From the NCBI GenBank assembly GCA_032718475.1, contig JAUCBJ010000916.1:124001-188000 (forward strand): a stretch of 64,000 bases of DNA, in the 5' to 3' direction. This document shows positions 1 through 12,945 of the stretch, in pieces. Each line of letters starts with the position of its first letter. The stretch's first letter is position 1. The stretch comes from Nemertoderma westbladi. Lineage: Eukaryota > Xenacoelomorpha > Nemertodermatida > Nemertodermatidae. A program made the position numbers and the translations under genes. The notes beneath the pieces are model-generated. The model was given only the letters and a program-made list of their open reading frames with translations. It had not been told where the DNA came from and searched no databases.

Positions 1-518
1 TTTAAAGACACTAACTTTAGATCCAATGAGTCATAATGCTGATATAAATTATAACAGCGGGTGAGTTGGCTTTTATAACCAGACAACGATTTTTTCTCAA
101 CCAAAAATTTTTCGTATGTCACTGAAAAAGTACTTTTGTGTCGAGTTTTGTCCCTAAGTGTATATTGTGCATTCGGTTCACTAGTCCTCTCTTCATCTCT
201 ACGGGGCTCAACAGAAACTGTGGATCGTGAAGGTCGTGCCACATTTATGGGCGCAGTCCCTGTAGACCGCAATGGCCTTGGCACATTTGTCGCACTTCCT
301 AAAATAGGAGATGGAAGTGTGGGCTGAACTGATTGACGTGAGTTGAGAGCAGACGTTGCAGATTGGTATTCGTCCATTGATGTCGGTCTGTCATTGTCAG
401 TTCCGTTTCCCAAAGATCCTTGGTCACTATTACCACTACTAGGATCTACTGGCATAACGGTTCTCTGTATCTCAGAGATGCCTGATTTACTACTACTAGA
501 TAGGTTATGATGAGACAT
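1..518 (-). CDS. 5' part of an unrecognised protein gene, runs off the left edge
   Basis: Reading the minus strand from an ATG at 516-518 gives 172 codons with no stop before the window edge, so the 3' end is missing. An in-frame TAA lies at 528-530, just upstream, so this is the first possible ATG of this open frame. Residues 1 to about 125 are low-complexity, rich in Ser, Thr, Pro and Asn, and probably disordered (starts MSHHNLSSSSKSG). From about residue 130 the character changes to a charged, aromatic, probably helical segment (TYEKFLVEKKSLSGYKSQ, then LTRCYNLYQHYDSLD). That pattern faintly recalls the start of BEL/Pao-type gag regions, but I cannot name it. A splice acceptor could lie just upstream (AG ending near 527), linking to the candidate exon at 1417-1450. 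The overlapping plus-strand frame at 136-327 has only a TTG start and is probably a shadow. A true coding exon is likely; its function is unknown. Confidence 0.6.
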   Translation of the reverse strand, partial: MSHHNLSSSSKSGISEIQRTVMPVDPSSGNSDQGSLGNGTDNDRPTSMDEYQSATSALNSRQSVQPTLPSPILGSATNVPRPLRSTGTAPINVARPSRSTVSVEPRRDEERTSEPNAQYTLRDKTRHKSTFSVTYEKFLVEKKSLSGYKSQLTRCYNLYQHYDSLDLKLVSL

Positions 519-779
519 AATCAAACCTTATCGATGGAGAAATGTAAACAAGCCAATGAAAGAAATGTAAATAAGAAAGTGTGACAATAAAGTTACAATA
601 ATTATTCAAATTTAAAAATACAGAAAGTATATATAAGAAAAATATACAATTAGTTGAGTTGAGTGAAAGAATAATTAACAGTTACACTAACAGTATACTG
701 TATAATAAAATAAAGTACGCCTAGTATTGCTGGATTTATACCGGAATGTATACCTTCCTTTACTTGCTGGCGTTGCTGC
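519..779. other. AT-rich unique DNA, putative first intron of the left-edge gene
   Basis: This non-coding stretch lies between the ATG of the minus-strand exon and the 59-bp minisatellite. It is AT-rich, with short palindromic words such as CAGTATACTG near 691. No open frame or RNA gene was recognised. Confidence 0.5.
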
Positions 780-1195
780 AGTATAAACTACGTCAACCTT
801 AGCTTATGAAAATAACATATAAAGTGTATACTGTACCGCGTCTAACTTAGCGGAAAATTTAGTACATAAAGTTATACTGTACTTGTACTACTATACCGCG
901 TTTACCTTAGCGGAAGTTTAATACATAAAGTTATACTGTACTTGTAATACTATACCGCGTTTACCTTAGCGGAAGTTTAGTACATAAAGTTATACTGTAC
1001 TTGTACTACTATACCGCGTTTACCTTAGCGGAAGTTTAATACATAAAGTTATACTGTACTTGTAATACTATACCGCGTTTACCTTAGCGGAAGTTTAGTA
1101 CATAAAGTTATACTGTACTTGTAATACTATACCGCGTTTACCTTAGCGGAAGTTCAGTACATAGAAAATGTAGTATATAAAGTTATACTGCATAT
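780..1195. repeat. 59-bp minisatellite, about six copies plus degenerate ends
   Basis: The landmark CCGCG ends at 840, 900, 959, 1018, 1077 and 1136, a period of 59 bp (60 for the first interval). Each copy carries TTTACCTTAGCGGAAG, then TACATAAAGTTATACTGTAC. Copies partly alternate between TTTAGTAC and TTTAATAC, and between TGTACTACT and TGTAATACT, so a 118-bp dimer has been partly homogenised. Degenerate copies extend to about 780 and 1195. The array lies in the putative intron of the left-edge gene. It has no coding capacity. Confidence 0.9.
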
Positions 1196-1416
1196 AGGCC
1201 TACTTACTACATACAGCTATACAGTATATTCAATACGAGCTTACAGTACCGAGCTTACGGGAAGTAAATCATACACAAATAGTACAGAATAGTGTATCAT
1301 ACTGTATGTTACGAGACAATAGGGCGAAATGAGAAAATAAATGCAAAGAAACAAATACAAAAAAAAATAGTGAATGATGAGATGAATGCTCTAAATTGAA
1401 CTTACTGTATACTTAC
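1196..1416. other. AT-rich unique DNA, no gene seen
   Basis: AT-rich sequence between the 59-bp minisatellite and the GTAAGT donor. Nothing recognisable as a gene. It would be intronic if the proposed gene model is right. Confidence 0.4.
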
Positions 1417-1482
1417 CCCACGGTAGGACGCTATGGGACAAAGGACTCTCTCACACAGTTGACTCTGCCGGTAACTTATAAA
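1417..1482 (-). promoter_or_regulatory. Candidate TATA box and short non-coding first exon for the left-edge gene
   Basis: On the minus strand a TATA-like TTTATAAG lies at 1482-1475. About 60 bases downstream a full-consensus 5' splice site, GTAAGT, occupies 1416-1411, after an exon end reading CCGTGGG at 1423-1417. A transcript starting about 30 bases after the TATA box (near 1450) would have a first exon of about 35 bases. It could splice to an acceptor AG near 527, a few bases before the ATG at 518. The arrangement is inferred from short motifs only; no transcript evidence is available, and either motif could be chance. Confidence 0.25.
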
Positions 1483-2208
1483 CCCTCACGCAAAAACCGG
1501 CTAACTGCAGATTAGGGTTTTTTTTTGTGAATATGCAAAATTTATTTAGTTTTTTTATTTATTTAATACTGTTGGTCCAACTGCTGCAAATCGCGTCGAC
1601 TCAATCTGCAGCCGTGGTGCTTCCGTATTAAATATTATGTTACTGGGATAACAAAATTTTGACAAAAAAAAAAATTCGGAATAATTTTGAAAAAACAAAA
1701 TTGAAAAAAATTAATGTATAATTAAACTTTAGTTATTTCCAGCCAAAATACCTGCAATGTAATAATCGATAGCTGTAAAATAATAATTAGGGTCTACAGT
1801 ATTGTACCGGTACCCTTCTGATTCAGTCAAAATATTCCTATTTGTTACTGTATGGGACCCCCGCTGCATGCGTCTATCCCCACTGCCTTAATGTGAAAGA
1901 TAACGCCGGCCACCGAAATGCCACAGCCACTCTAGCAACCGCTAGCGTAGTAACCCGTTACTTTACGTCCGTCGGCTACCACACACTTCTAATCCAACAA
2001 AGGCCTTTCCCAGTGGCACTTGTTTTCCCGAGGAGAATGGGCAGAAGGGTACAGGGTACATCAATAGCTACGGACAGGATGGCAATTACTTCCCCCTTTG
2101 CTTACGCAGGTGGACAATAACATCAATATCAAAGAATATAATATGTTGTATATTTAGTATTGATTGAAACAAAGGGTTACGTAATTTGTAATATTGATAT
2201 ACACTTAC
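1483..2208. other. AT-rich unique DNA, no supported gene
   Basis: Contains homopolymer A and T runs (1509-1560, 1660-1700). An open frame at 1842-2120 on the plus strand begins with TTG rather than ATG, has no recognisable domain, and is not accepted as a gene. Nothing else was recognised. Confidence 0.5.
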
Positions 2209-2298
2209 CAACAAATAATTCGTCCGGACGCTACCACCCGTTCCTCCTGAATTGCACTGCACTGTAGGCCTTGCGTCTATGAGAAGATCCGCACACAA
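2209..2298 (-). other. Weak exon candidate ending in a GTAAGT splice donor
   Basis: On the minus strand this stretch is open (30 codons, no ATG) and ends TTTGTTG directly before a consensus donor GTAAGT at 2208-2203. Downstream of the donor the sequence becomes AT-rich and intron-like. There is no homology I recognise and no start codon, so it could only be an internal or untranslated exon. Chance occurrence is quite possible. Confidence 0.15.
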
Positions 2299-2836
2299 AT
2301 AAATATTACAGCATAAAACTTAACTTAACTAGATAATACGGCCATATTGGACTACGTAATACTTGAAATAATAAACAATGGAGGGATGTAAATATTATGT
2401 CTGAATGTAAAATACGTTGTAATTGTAAGATTTTAATAGCACAAGTGTAAATGATAATTTGTAATTTAACTGTCTGAACCTGAACCTGAACCTGGTAACA
2501 AATAGGAGTAAATTACCATCCCTCCAAAACTAATTAAAGCTACCAACAGAGTCAACTGAATAACAAGGAGAGAGAGAGAGCAAATAAATTGTCGTTACTG
2601 CTATTATATAGTATAAGAGTTGACCTCTAATTACTTATTACCATTAGGAACTGAGCAACATAATTGGCTGTAATAATAACGGCATTAATAATCTGATGCA
2701 GGGCCAATCAGAGGACGGCTTCTGCTGAATAGGTATGTCGAATAGAGTGTACCGTAATATATTGGCATTGTTACTGAACATAATTGGTGTGTAATGTATA
2801 AATATAAATTGGATCTGAGATTCATAGACGCTCTAC
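2299..2836. other. Unique AT-rich DNA flanking the satellite on the left
   Basis: No gene was seen. There are two small simple repeats: about three copies of a CTGAAC-type hexamer near 2474-2493, and a GA run near 2570-2580. From about 2821 the sequence degrades into the first recognisable satellite unit, so the array edge is ragged rather than sharp. Confidence 0.6.
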
Positions 2837-4283
2837 CATTACACCTATCCTATTACAGGGGCTCGATAACTCAATCACACACACCCCCGTCACGCCTATC
2901 CTATTACATGGGCTGGATCACTCAATCACATACACCCCGGTCACGCCTATCCTATTACAGGGGCTGGATCACTCAATCACATACACCCCCGTCACGCCTA
3001 TCCTATTACGGGGGCTCGATAACTCAATCACACACACCCCCGTCACGCCTATCCTATTACAGGGTCTGGATCACTCAATCACATAGACCCCCATCACGTC
3101 TATCCTATTACAGGGGCTGGATCACTCAATCACATACACCCCCATCACGCCTATCCTATTACAGGGGCTGGATCACTCAATCACATACACCCCCGTCACG
3201 CCTATCCTATTACATGGGCTGGATCACTCAATCACATACACCAACGTCACGGCTATCCTATTACAGGGGCTGGATCACTCAATCACATACACCCCCGTCA
3301 TGCCTATCCTATTACAGGGGCTGGATCACTCAATCACATACACCCCCGTCACGGCTATCCTATTACAGGGGCTGGATCACTCAATCACATACAACCCCAT
3401 CACGCCTATCCTATTACAGGGACTGGATCACTCAATGACATACACCCCCGTCACGCCTATCCTATTATAGGGGCTGGATCACTTAATGACATACACCCCC
3501 GTCACGCCTATCCTATTACAGGGGCTCGATAACTCAATCACACACACCCCCGTCACGCCTATCCTATTACAGGGGCTGGATCACTCAATCACATACACCC
3601 CCGTCACGCCTATCCTATTACATGGGCTGGATCACTCAATCGCATACACCCCCGTCACGCCTATCCTATTACAGGGGCTGAATCACTCAATCACATACAC
3701 CCCCGTCACGGCTAACCTATTACAGGGGCTCGATAACTCAATCACATACACCCCCGTCACGCCCATCCTATTACAGGGGCTGGATCACTCAATCACATAC
3801 TCCCCCGTCACGCCTATCCTATTACAGGGGCTGGATCACTCAATCACATACACCCCCGTCACGGCTATCCTATTACAGGGGCTGGATCACTCAATCGCAT
3901 ACACCCCCGTCACGCCTATCCTATTACAGGGACTGGATCACTCAATGACATACACCCCCGTCACGCCTATCCCAATACAGGGGCTGGATCACTCAATGAC
4001 ATACACCCCCGTCACGCCTATCCTATTACGGGGGCTCGATAACTCAATCACACACACCCCCGTCACGCCTATCCTATTACAGGGTCTGGAACACTCAATC
4101 ACATACACCCCCGTCACGCCTATCCTATTACAGGGGCTGGATCACTCAATCACATACACCCCCATCGCGCCTATCCTATTACAGGGGCTGGATCACTCAA
4201 TCACATACACCCCCGTCACGCCTATCCTATTACAGGGGCTGGATCACTCAATCACATACACCCCCGTCACGCCTATCCTATTA

Positions 4284-6525
4284 CAGGTGCTGGATCACTC
4301 AATCACATACACCCCCGTCACGCCTATCCTATTACAGGGGCTGGATCACTCAATCACATACACCCCCGTCACGCCTATCCTATTACAGGGGCTGGATCAC
4401 TCAATCACATACACCCCCGTCACGCCTATCCTATTACAGGAGCTCGATAACTCAATCACACACACCCCCGTTACACCTATCCTATTACAGGGTCTGGATC
4501 ACTCAATCACATACACCCCCGTCACGGCTATCCTATTACAGGGGCTCCATAACTCAATCACACACACCCCAGTCACGCCTATCCTATTACATGGGCTGGA
4601 TCATTCAATAACATACACCCCGGTCACGCCTATCCTATTACAGGGGCTGGATCACTCAATCACATACACCCCCGTCACGCCTATCCTATTACAGGGGCTG
4701 GATCACTCAATCACATACACACCCGTCACGCCTATCCTATTACAGGGGCTGGATCACTCAATCACATACACCCCATCACGCCTATCCTATTACAGGGTCT
4801 GGATCACTCAATCACATACACCCCCATCACGCCTATCCAATTACAGGGTCTGGATCACTCAATCACACACACCCCCGTCACGCCTATCCTATTACAGGGT
4901 CTGTATCACTCAATCACATACACCCCCATCACGCCTATCCTATTACAGGGGCTCGATCACTCAATCACACACACCCCCGTCACGCCTATCCTATTACAGG
5001 GGCTGGATCACTCAATCACATACACCCCCGTCACGCCTATCCTATTACAGGGGCTGGATCACTCAATCACATACACCCCCGTCACGCCTATCCTATTACG
5101 GGGGCTCGATAACTCAATCACACACACCCCCGTCACGCCTATCCTATTACAGGGGCTGGATCACTCAATCACATACACCCCCGTCACGCCTATCCTATTA
5201 CAGGGGCTGGATCACTCAATCACATACACCCCCATCACGCCTATCCTATTACAGGGGCTGGATCACTCAATCACATACACCCCCGTCACGCCTATCCTAT
5301 TACAGGGGCTGGATCACTCAATCACATACACCCCCGTCACGCCTATCCTATTACAGGGGCTGGATCACTCAATCACATACACCCCCGTTACGCCTATCCT
5401 ATTACAGGTGCTGGATCACTCAATCACATACACCCCCGTCACGCCTATCCTATTACAGGGGCTGGATCACTCAATCACATACACCCCCGTCACGCCTATC
5501 CTATTACAGGGGCTGGATCACTCAATCACATACACCCCCGTCACGCCTATCCTATTACAGGAGCTCGATAACTCAATCACACACACCCCCGTTACACCTA
5601 TCCTATTACAGGGTCTGGATCACGCAATCACATACACCCCCGTCACGGCTATCCTATTACAGGGGCTCCATAACTCAATCACACACACCCCAGTCACGCC
5701 TATCCTATTACATGGGCTGGATCATTCAATAACATACACCCCGGTCACGCCTATCCTATTACAGGGGCTGGATCACTCAATCACATACACCCCCGTCACG
5801 CCTATCCTATTACAGGGGCTGGATCACTCAATCACATACACACCCGTCACGCCTATCCTATTACAGGGGCTGGATCACTCAATCACATACACCCCATCAC
5901 GCCTATCCTATTATAGGGTCTGGATCACTCAATCACATACACCCCCATCACGCCTATCCAATTACAGGGTCTGGATCACTCAATCACACACACCCCCGTC
6001 ACGCCTATCCTATTACAGGGTCTGTATCACTCAATCACATACACCCCCATCACGCCTATCCTATTACAGGGGCTCGATAACTCAATCAGACATGCCCCCG
6101 TCACGCCTATCCTATTACGGGTTCTCGATAACTCAATCACACACACCCCCGTCACGCCTATGCTATTACAGGGGCTGGATCACTCAATCACATACACCCC
6201 GTCACGCCTATCCTATTACAGGGGCTCGATAACTCAATCACACACACCCCCGTCACGCCTATCCTATTACAGGGTCTGGATCACTCAATCACATACACCC
6301 CCGTCACGCCTATCCTATTACAGGGGCTCGATAACTCAATCACACACACCCCCGTCACGCCTATCCTATTACATGGGCTGGATCACTCAATCACATACAC
6401 CCCGGTCACGCCTATCCTATTACAGGGGCTGGATCACTCAATCACATACACCCCCGTCACGCCTATCCTATTACGGGGGCTCGATAACTCAATCACACAC
6501 ACCCCCATCACGCCTATCCTATTAC
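4284..6525 (+). repeat. Higher-order repeat, period about 1,121 bp (22 units), in block 1
   Basis: The rare unit variant CAGGTGCTGG recurs at 4284 and 5405, 1,121 bp apart (22 units minus one base). It is followed in both copies by the same order of variants: GAGCTCGATAAC, GCTCCATAAC, the one-C-short CACCCCATCAC, then GGTCTGTATCAC. The right part diverges gradually. A related copy of the same variant series follows CAGGTGCTGG at 8461. Confidence 0.75.
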
Positions 6526-8740
6526 AGGGTCTGGATCACTCAATCACATACACCCCCATCACGTCTATCCTATTACAGGGGCTGGATCACTCAATCACAT
6601 ACACCCCCATCACGCCTATCCTATTACAGGGGCTGGATCACTCAATCACATACACCCCCGTCACGCCTATCCTATTACAGGGGCTGGATCACTCAATCAC
6701 ATACACCCCCGTCACGCCTATCCTATTACAGGTTCTGGATCACTCAATCACATACACCCCCGTCACGCCTATCCTATTACAGGGGCTGGATCACTCAATC
6801 ACATACACCCCCGTCACGCCTATCCTATTACAGGGGCTGGATCACTCAATCACATACACCCCCATCACGCCTATCCTATTACAGGAGCTCGATAACTCAA
6901 TCACACACACCCCCATTACACCTATCCTATTGCAGGGTCTGGATCACTAAATCACATACACCCCCGTCACGGCTATCCTATTACAGGGGCTCCATAACTC
7001 AATGACATACACCCCCGTCACGCCTATCCTATTACAGGGGCTCGATAACTCAATCACACACACCCCCGTCACGCCTATCCTATTACAGGGGCTGGATCAC
7101 TCAATCACATACACCCCCGTCACGCCTATCCTATTACATGGGCTGGATCACTCAATCGCATACACCCCCGTCACGCCTATCCTATTACAGGGGCTGGATC
7201 ACTCAATCACATACACCCCCGTCACGGCTAACCTATTACCGGTGCTCGATAACTCAATCACATACACCCCCGTCACGCCCATCCTATGACAGGGGCTGGA
7301 TCACTCAATCACATACTCCCCCGTCACGCCTATCCTATTACAGGGGCTGGATCACTCAATCACATACACCCCCGTCACGCCTATCCTATTACCGGTGCTC
7401 GATAACTCAATCACATACACCCCCGTCACGCCCATCCTATGACAGGGTCTGGATCACGCAATCACATACACCCCCGTCACGGCTATCCTATTACAGGGGC
7501 TCCATTACTCAATCACACACACCCCAGTCACGCCTATCCTATTACATGGGCTGGATCATTCAATAACATACACCCCGGTCATGCCTATCCTATTACAGGG
7601 GCTGGATCACTCAATCACATACACCCCCGTCACGCCTATCCTATTACAGGGGCTGGATCACTCAATCACATACACACCCGTCACGCCTATCCTATTACAG
7701 GGGCTGGATCACTCAATCACATACACCCCATCACGCCTATCCTATTATAGGGTCTGGATCACTCAATCACATACACCCCCATCACGCCTATCCAATTACA
7801 GGGTCTGGATCACTCAATCACACACACCCCCGTCACGCCTATCCTATTACAGGGTCTGTATCACTCAATCACATACACCCCCATCACGCCTATCCTATTA
7901 CAGGGGCTCGATAACTCAATCAGACATGCCCCCGTCACGCCTATCCTATTACGGGGGCTCGATAACTCAATCACACACACCCCCGTCACGCCTTTGCTAT
8001 TACAGGGGCTGGATCACTCAATCACATACACCCCGTCACGCCTATCCTATTACAGGGGCTCGATAACTCAATCACACACACCCCCGTCACGCCTATCCTA
8101 TTACAGGGTCTGGATCACTCAATCACATACACCCCCGTCACGCCTATCCTATTACAGGGGCTCGATAACTCAATCACACACACCCCCGTCACGCCTATCC
8201 TATTACATGGGCTGGATCACTCAATCACATACACCCCGGTCACGCCTATCCTATTACAGGGTCTGGATCACTCAATCACATACACCCCCATCACGTCTAT
8301 CCTATTACAGGGGCTGGATCACTCAATCACATACACCCCCATCACGCCTATCCTATTACAGGGGCTGGATCACTCAATCACATACACCCCCGTCACGCCT
8401 ATCCTATTACAGGGGCTGGATCACTCAATCACATACACCCCCGTCACGCCTATCCTATTACAGGTGCTGGATCACTCAATCACATACACCCCCGTCACGC
8501 CTATCCTATTACAGGGGCTGGATCACTCAATCACATACACCCCCGTCACGCCTATCCTGTTACAGGGGCTGGATCACTCAATCACATACACCCCCATCAC
8601 GCCTATCCTATTACAGGAGCTCGATAACTCAATCACACACACCCCCATTACACCTATCCTATTGCAGGGTCTGGATTACTAAATCACATACACCCCCGTC
8701 ACGGCTATCCTATTACATGGGCTCCATAACTCAATGACAT
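6061..8740 (+). repeat. Higher-order repeat, period about 1.73-1.83 kb, in block 1
   Basis: The unusual CAGACATGCCC variant occurs at 6087 and 7921 (1,834 bp). The TCCATAACTCAATGACAT variant occurs at 6991 and 8723 (1,732 bp). The shared series indicates a duplication of about 34-36 units, with two units gained or lost since. Confidence 0.7.
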
Positions 8741-11700
8741 ACACCCCCGTCACGCCTATCCTATTACAGGGGCTCGATAACTCAATCACACACACCCCCG
8801 TCACGCCTATCCTATTACAGGGGCTGGATCACTCAATCACATACACCCCCGTCACGCCTATCCTATTACATGGGCTGGATCACTCAATCGCATACACCCC
8901 CGTCACGCCTATCCTATTACAGGGGCTGGATCACTCAATCGCATACACCCCCGTCACGCCTATCCTATTACAGGGACTGGATCACTCAATGACATACACC
9001 CCCGTCACGCCTATCCTATTACAGGGGCTGGATCACTCAATCACATACACCCCCGTCACGGCTATCCTATTACAGGGGCTGGATCACTCAATCGCATACA
9101 CCCCCGTCACGCCTATCCTATTACAGGGACTGGATCACTCAATGACATACACCCCCGTCACGCCTATCCTAATACAGGGGCTGAATCACTCAATGACATA
9201 CACCCCTGTCACGCCTATCCTATTACGGGGGCTCGATAACTCAATCACACACACCCCCGTCACGCCTATCCTATTACAGGGTCTGGATCACTCAATCACA
9301 TACACCCCCGTCACGCCTATCCTATTACAGGGGCTGGATCACTCAGTCACATACACCCCCATCACGCCTATCCTATTACAGGGGCTGGATCACTCAATCA
9401 CATACACCCCCGTCACGCCTATCCTATTACAGGGGCTGGATCACTCAGTCACATACACCCCCGTCACGCCTATTCTATTACAGGTGCTGGATCACTCAAT
9501 CACATACACCCCCGTCACGCCTATCCTATTACAGGGGCTGGATCACTCAATCACACACACCCCAGTCACGCCTATCCTATTACATGGGCTGGATCATTCA
9601 ATAACATACACCCCGGTCACGCCTATCCTATTACAGGGGCTGGATCACTCAATCACATACACCCCCGTCACGCCTATCCTATTACAGGGGCTGGATCACT
9701 CAATCACATACACACCCGTCACGCCTATCCTATTACAGGGGCTGGATCACTCAATCACATACACCCCATCACGCCTATCCTATTACAGGGTCTGGATCAC
9801 TCAATCACATACACCCCCATCACGCCTATCCAATTACAGGGTCTGGATCACTCAATCACACACACCCCCGTCACGCCTATCCTATTACAGGGTCTGGATC
9901 ACTCAATCACATACACCCCCGTCACGCCTATCCTATTACGGGGGCTCGATAACTCAATCACACACACCCCAGTCACGCCTATCCTATTACAGGGTCTGGA
10001 TCACTCAATCACATACACCCCCATCACGCCTATCCTATTACAGGGGCTGGATCACTCAATCACATACACCCCCATCACGCCTATCCTATTACAGGGGCTG
10101 GATCACTCAATCACATACACCCCCGTCATGCCTATCCTATTACAGGGGCTGGATCACTCAATCACATACACCCCCGTCACGCCTACCTATTACAGGTGCT
10201 GGATCACTCAATCACATACACCCCCGTCACGCCTATCCTATTACAGGGGCTGGATCACTCAATCACATACACCCCCGTCACGCCTATTCTATTACAGGGG
10301 CTGGATCACTCAATCACATACACCCCCGTCACGCCTATCCTATTACAGGAGCTCGATAACTCAATCACACACACCCCCGTTACACCTATCCTATTACAGG
10401 GTCTGGATTACTCAATCACATACACCCCCGTCACGGCTATCCTATTACAGGAGCTCCATAACTCAATCACACACACCCCAGTCACGCCTATCCTATTACA
10501 TGGGCTGGATCATTCAATAACATACACCCCGGTCACGCCTATCCTATTACAGGGGCTGGATCACTGAATCACATACACCCCCGTCACGCCTATCCTATTA
10601 CAGGGGCTGGATCACTCAATCACATACACTCCCGTCACGCCTATCCTATTACAGGGGCTGGATCATTCAATCACATACACCCCCATCACGCCTATCCTAT
10701 TACAGGGTCTGGATCACTCAATAACATACACCCCCATCACGCCTATCCAATTACAGGGTCTGAATCACTCAATCACACACACCCCCGTCACGCCTATCTT
10801 ATTACAGGGTCTGGATCACTCAATCACATACACCCCCGTCACGCCTATCCTATTACAGGGGCTCGATAACTCAATCAGACACACCCCCGTCACGCCTATC
10901 CTATTACGGGGATAACTCAATCACACACACCCCCGTCACGCCTATGCTATTACAGGGGCTGGATCACTCAATCACATACACCCAGTCACGCCTATCCTAT
11001 TACAGGGGCTGGATCACTCAATCACATACACCCCCGTCACGCCTATCCTATTACAAGGCCTGGATCACTCAATCACATACACCCTCGTCACGCCTATCCT
11101 ATTATAGGGGCTGGATCACTCAATCACATACACCCCCGTCACGCCTATCCTATTACAGGGGCTCGATAACTCAATCAGACACACCCCCGTAACGCCTATC
11201 CTATTACATGGTCTGGATCACTCAATCACATACACCCCAGTCACGCCTATCCTATTACAGGGGCTCGATAACTCAATCACATACACCCCCGTCACGCCTA
11301 TCCTATTACAGGGGCTGGATCACTCAATCACATACACCCCCGTCATGCCTATCCTATTACAGGGGCTGGATCACTCAATCACATACACACCCGTCACGCC
11401 TATACTATTACAGGGGCTGGATCACTCAATCACATACACCCCCGTCACGCCTATCCTATTACAGGGGCTGGATCACTCAATCACATACACCCCCGTCATG
11501 CCTATCCTATTACAGGGGCTGGATCACTCAATCACATACACCCCCGTCACGCCTATCCTATTACAGGGGCTCGATAACTCAATCACACACACCCCCGTCA
11601 CGCCTATCCTATTACAGGGTCTGGATCACTCAATCACATACACCCCCGTCACGCCTATCCTATTACAGGGGTTCGATAACTCAATCACACACACCCCCGT

Positions 11701-12482
11701 CACGCCTATCCTATTACGGGGGCTCGATAACTCAATCACACACACACCCCCGTCACGTCTATCCTATTACAGGGGCTGGATCACTCAGTCACATACACCC
11801 CCATCACGCCTATCCTATTACAGGGTCTGGATCACTCAATCACATACACCCCCATCACGCCTATCCTATTACAGGGTCTGGATCACTCAATCACACACAC
11901 CCCCGTCATCCTATCCTATTACAGGGTCTGGATCACTCAATCACATACACCCCCGTCATGCCTATCCTATTACAGGGGCTCGATAACTCAATCAGACACA
12001 CCCCCGTCACGCCTATCCTATTACGGGGGCTCGATAACTCAATCACACACACCCCCGTCACGCCTATCCTATTACGGGGGCTCGATAACTCAATCACCCA
12101 CACCCCCGTCACGCCTATCCTATTACAGGGTCTGGATCACTCAATCACATGCACCCCCGTCACGCCTATCCTATTACAGGGGCTCGATAACTCAATCACA
12201 CACACCCCCGTCACGCCTATCCTATTACATGGGCTGGATCACTCAATCACATACACCCCCGTCACGCCTATCCTATTACAGGGACTGGATCACTCAATGA
12301 CATACACCCCCGTCACGCCTATCCTATTACAGGGGCTGTATCACTCAATCACATACACCCCCGTCATGCCTATCCTATTACAGGGGCTGGATCACTCAAT
12401 CACATACACCCCCGTCACGCCTATCCTATTACAGGGGCTCGATAACTCAATCACACACACCCCCGTCACGCCTATCCTATTA

Positions 12483-12945
12483 CGGGGGATCGATAACTCA
12501 ATCACACACACCCCCGTCACGTCTATCCTATTTCAGCGGCTGGATCACTCAATCACATACACCCCCGTCACGCCTATCCTATTACAGGGGCTGGATCACT
12601 CAATCACATACTCCCCCGTCACGCCTATCCTATTACAGGGGCTGTATCACTCAATCACATACACCCCCGTCATGCCTATCCTATTACAGGGGCTGGATCA
12701 CTCAATCACATACACCCCCGTCACGCCTATCCTATTACAGGGGCTCGATAACTCAATCACACACACCCCCGTCACGCCTATCCTATTACGGGGGATCGAT
12801 AACTCAATCACACACACCCCCGTCACGTCTATCCTATTTCAGGGGCTCGATAACTCAATCACACACACCCCCGTCACGCCTATCCTATTACGGGGGATCG
12901 ATAACTCAATCACACACACCCCCGTCACGTCTATCCTATTTCAGG
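12483..12945 (+). repeat. Recent local 6-unit and 2-unit duplications
   Basis: A distinctive pair of variants, CGGGGGATCGATAAC followed by CACGTCTATCCTATTTCAG, occurs at 12483, 12789 and 12891. The spacings are exactly 306 bp (6 units) and 102 bp (2 units), as expected for very recent unequal exchange or slippage. Confidence 0.8.

Noticed and set aside
136-327. 63-codon plus-strand open frame
   Set aside because: It begins with TTG, not ATG, and lies antisense to the longer, better supported minus-strand exon.
1842-2120. 92-codon open frame
   Set aside because: TTG start, no recognisable domain, and AT-rich non-coding surroundings.
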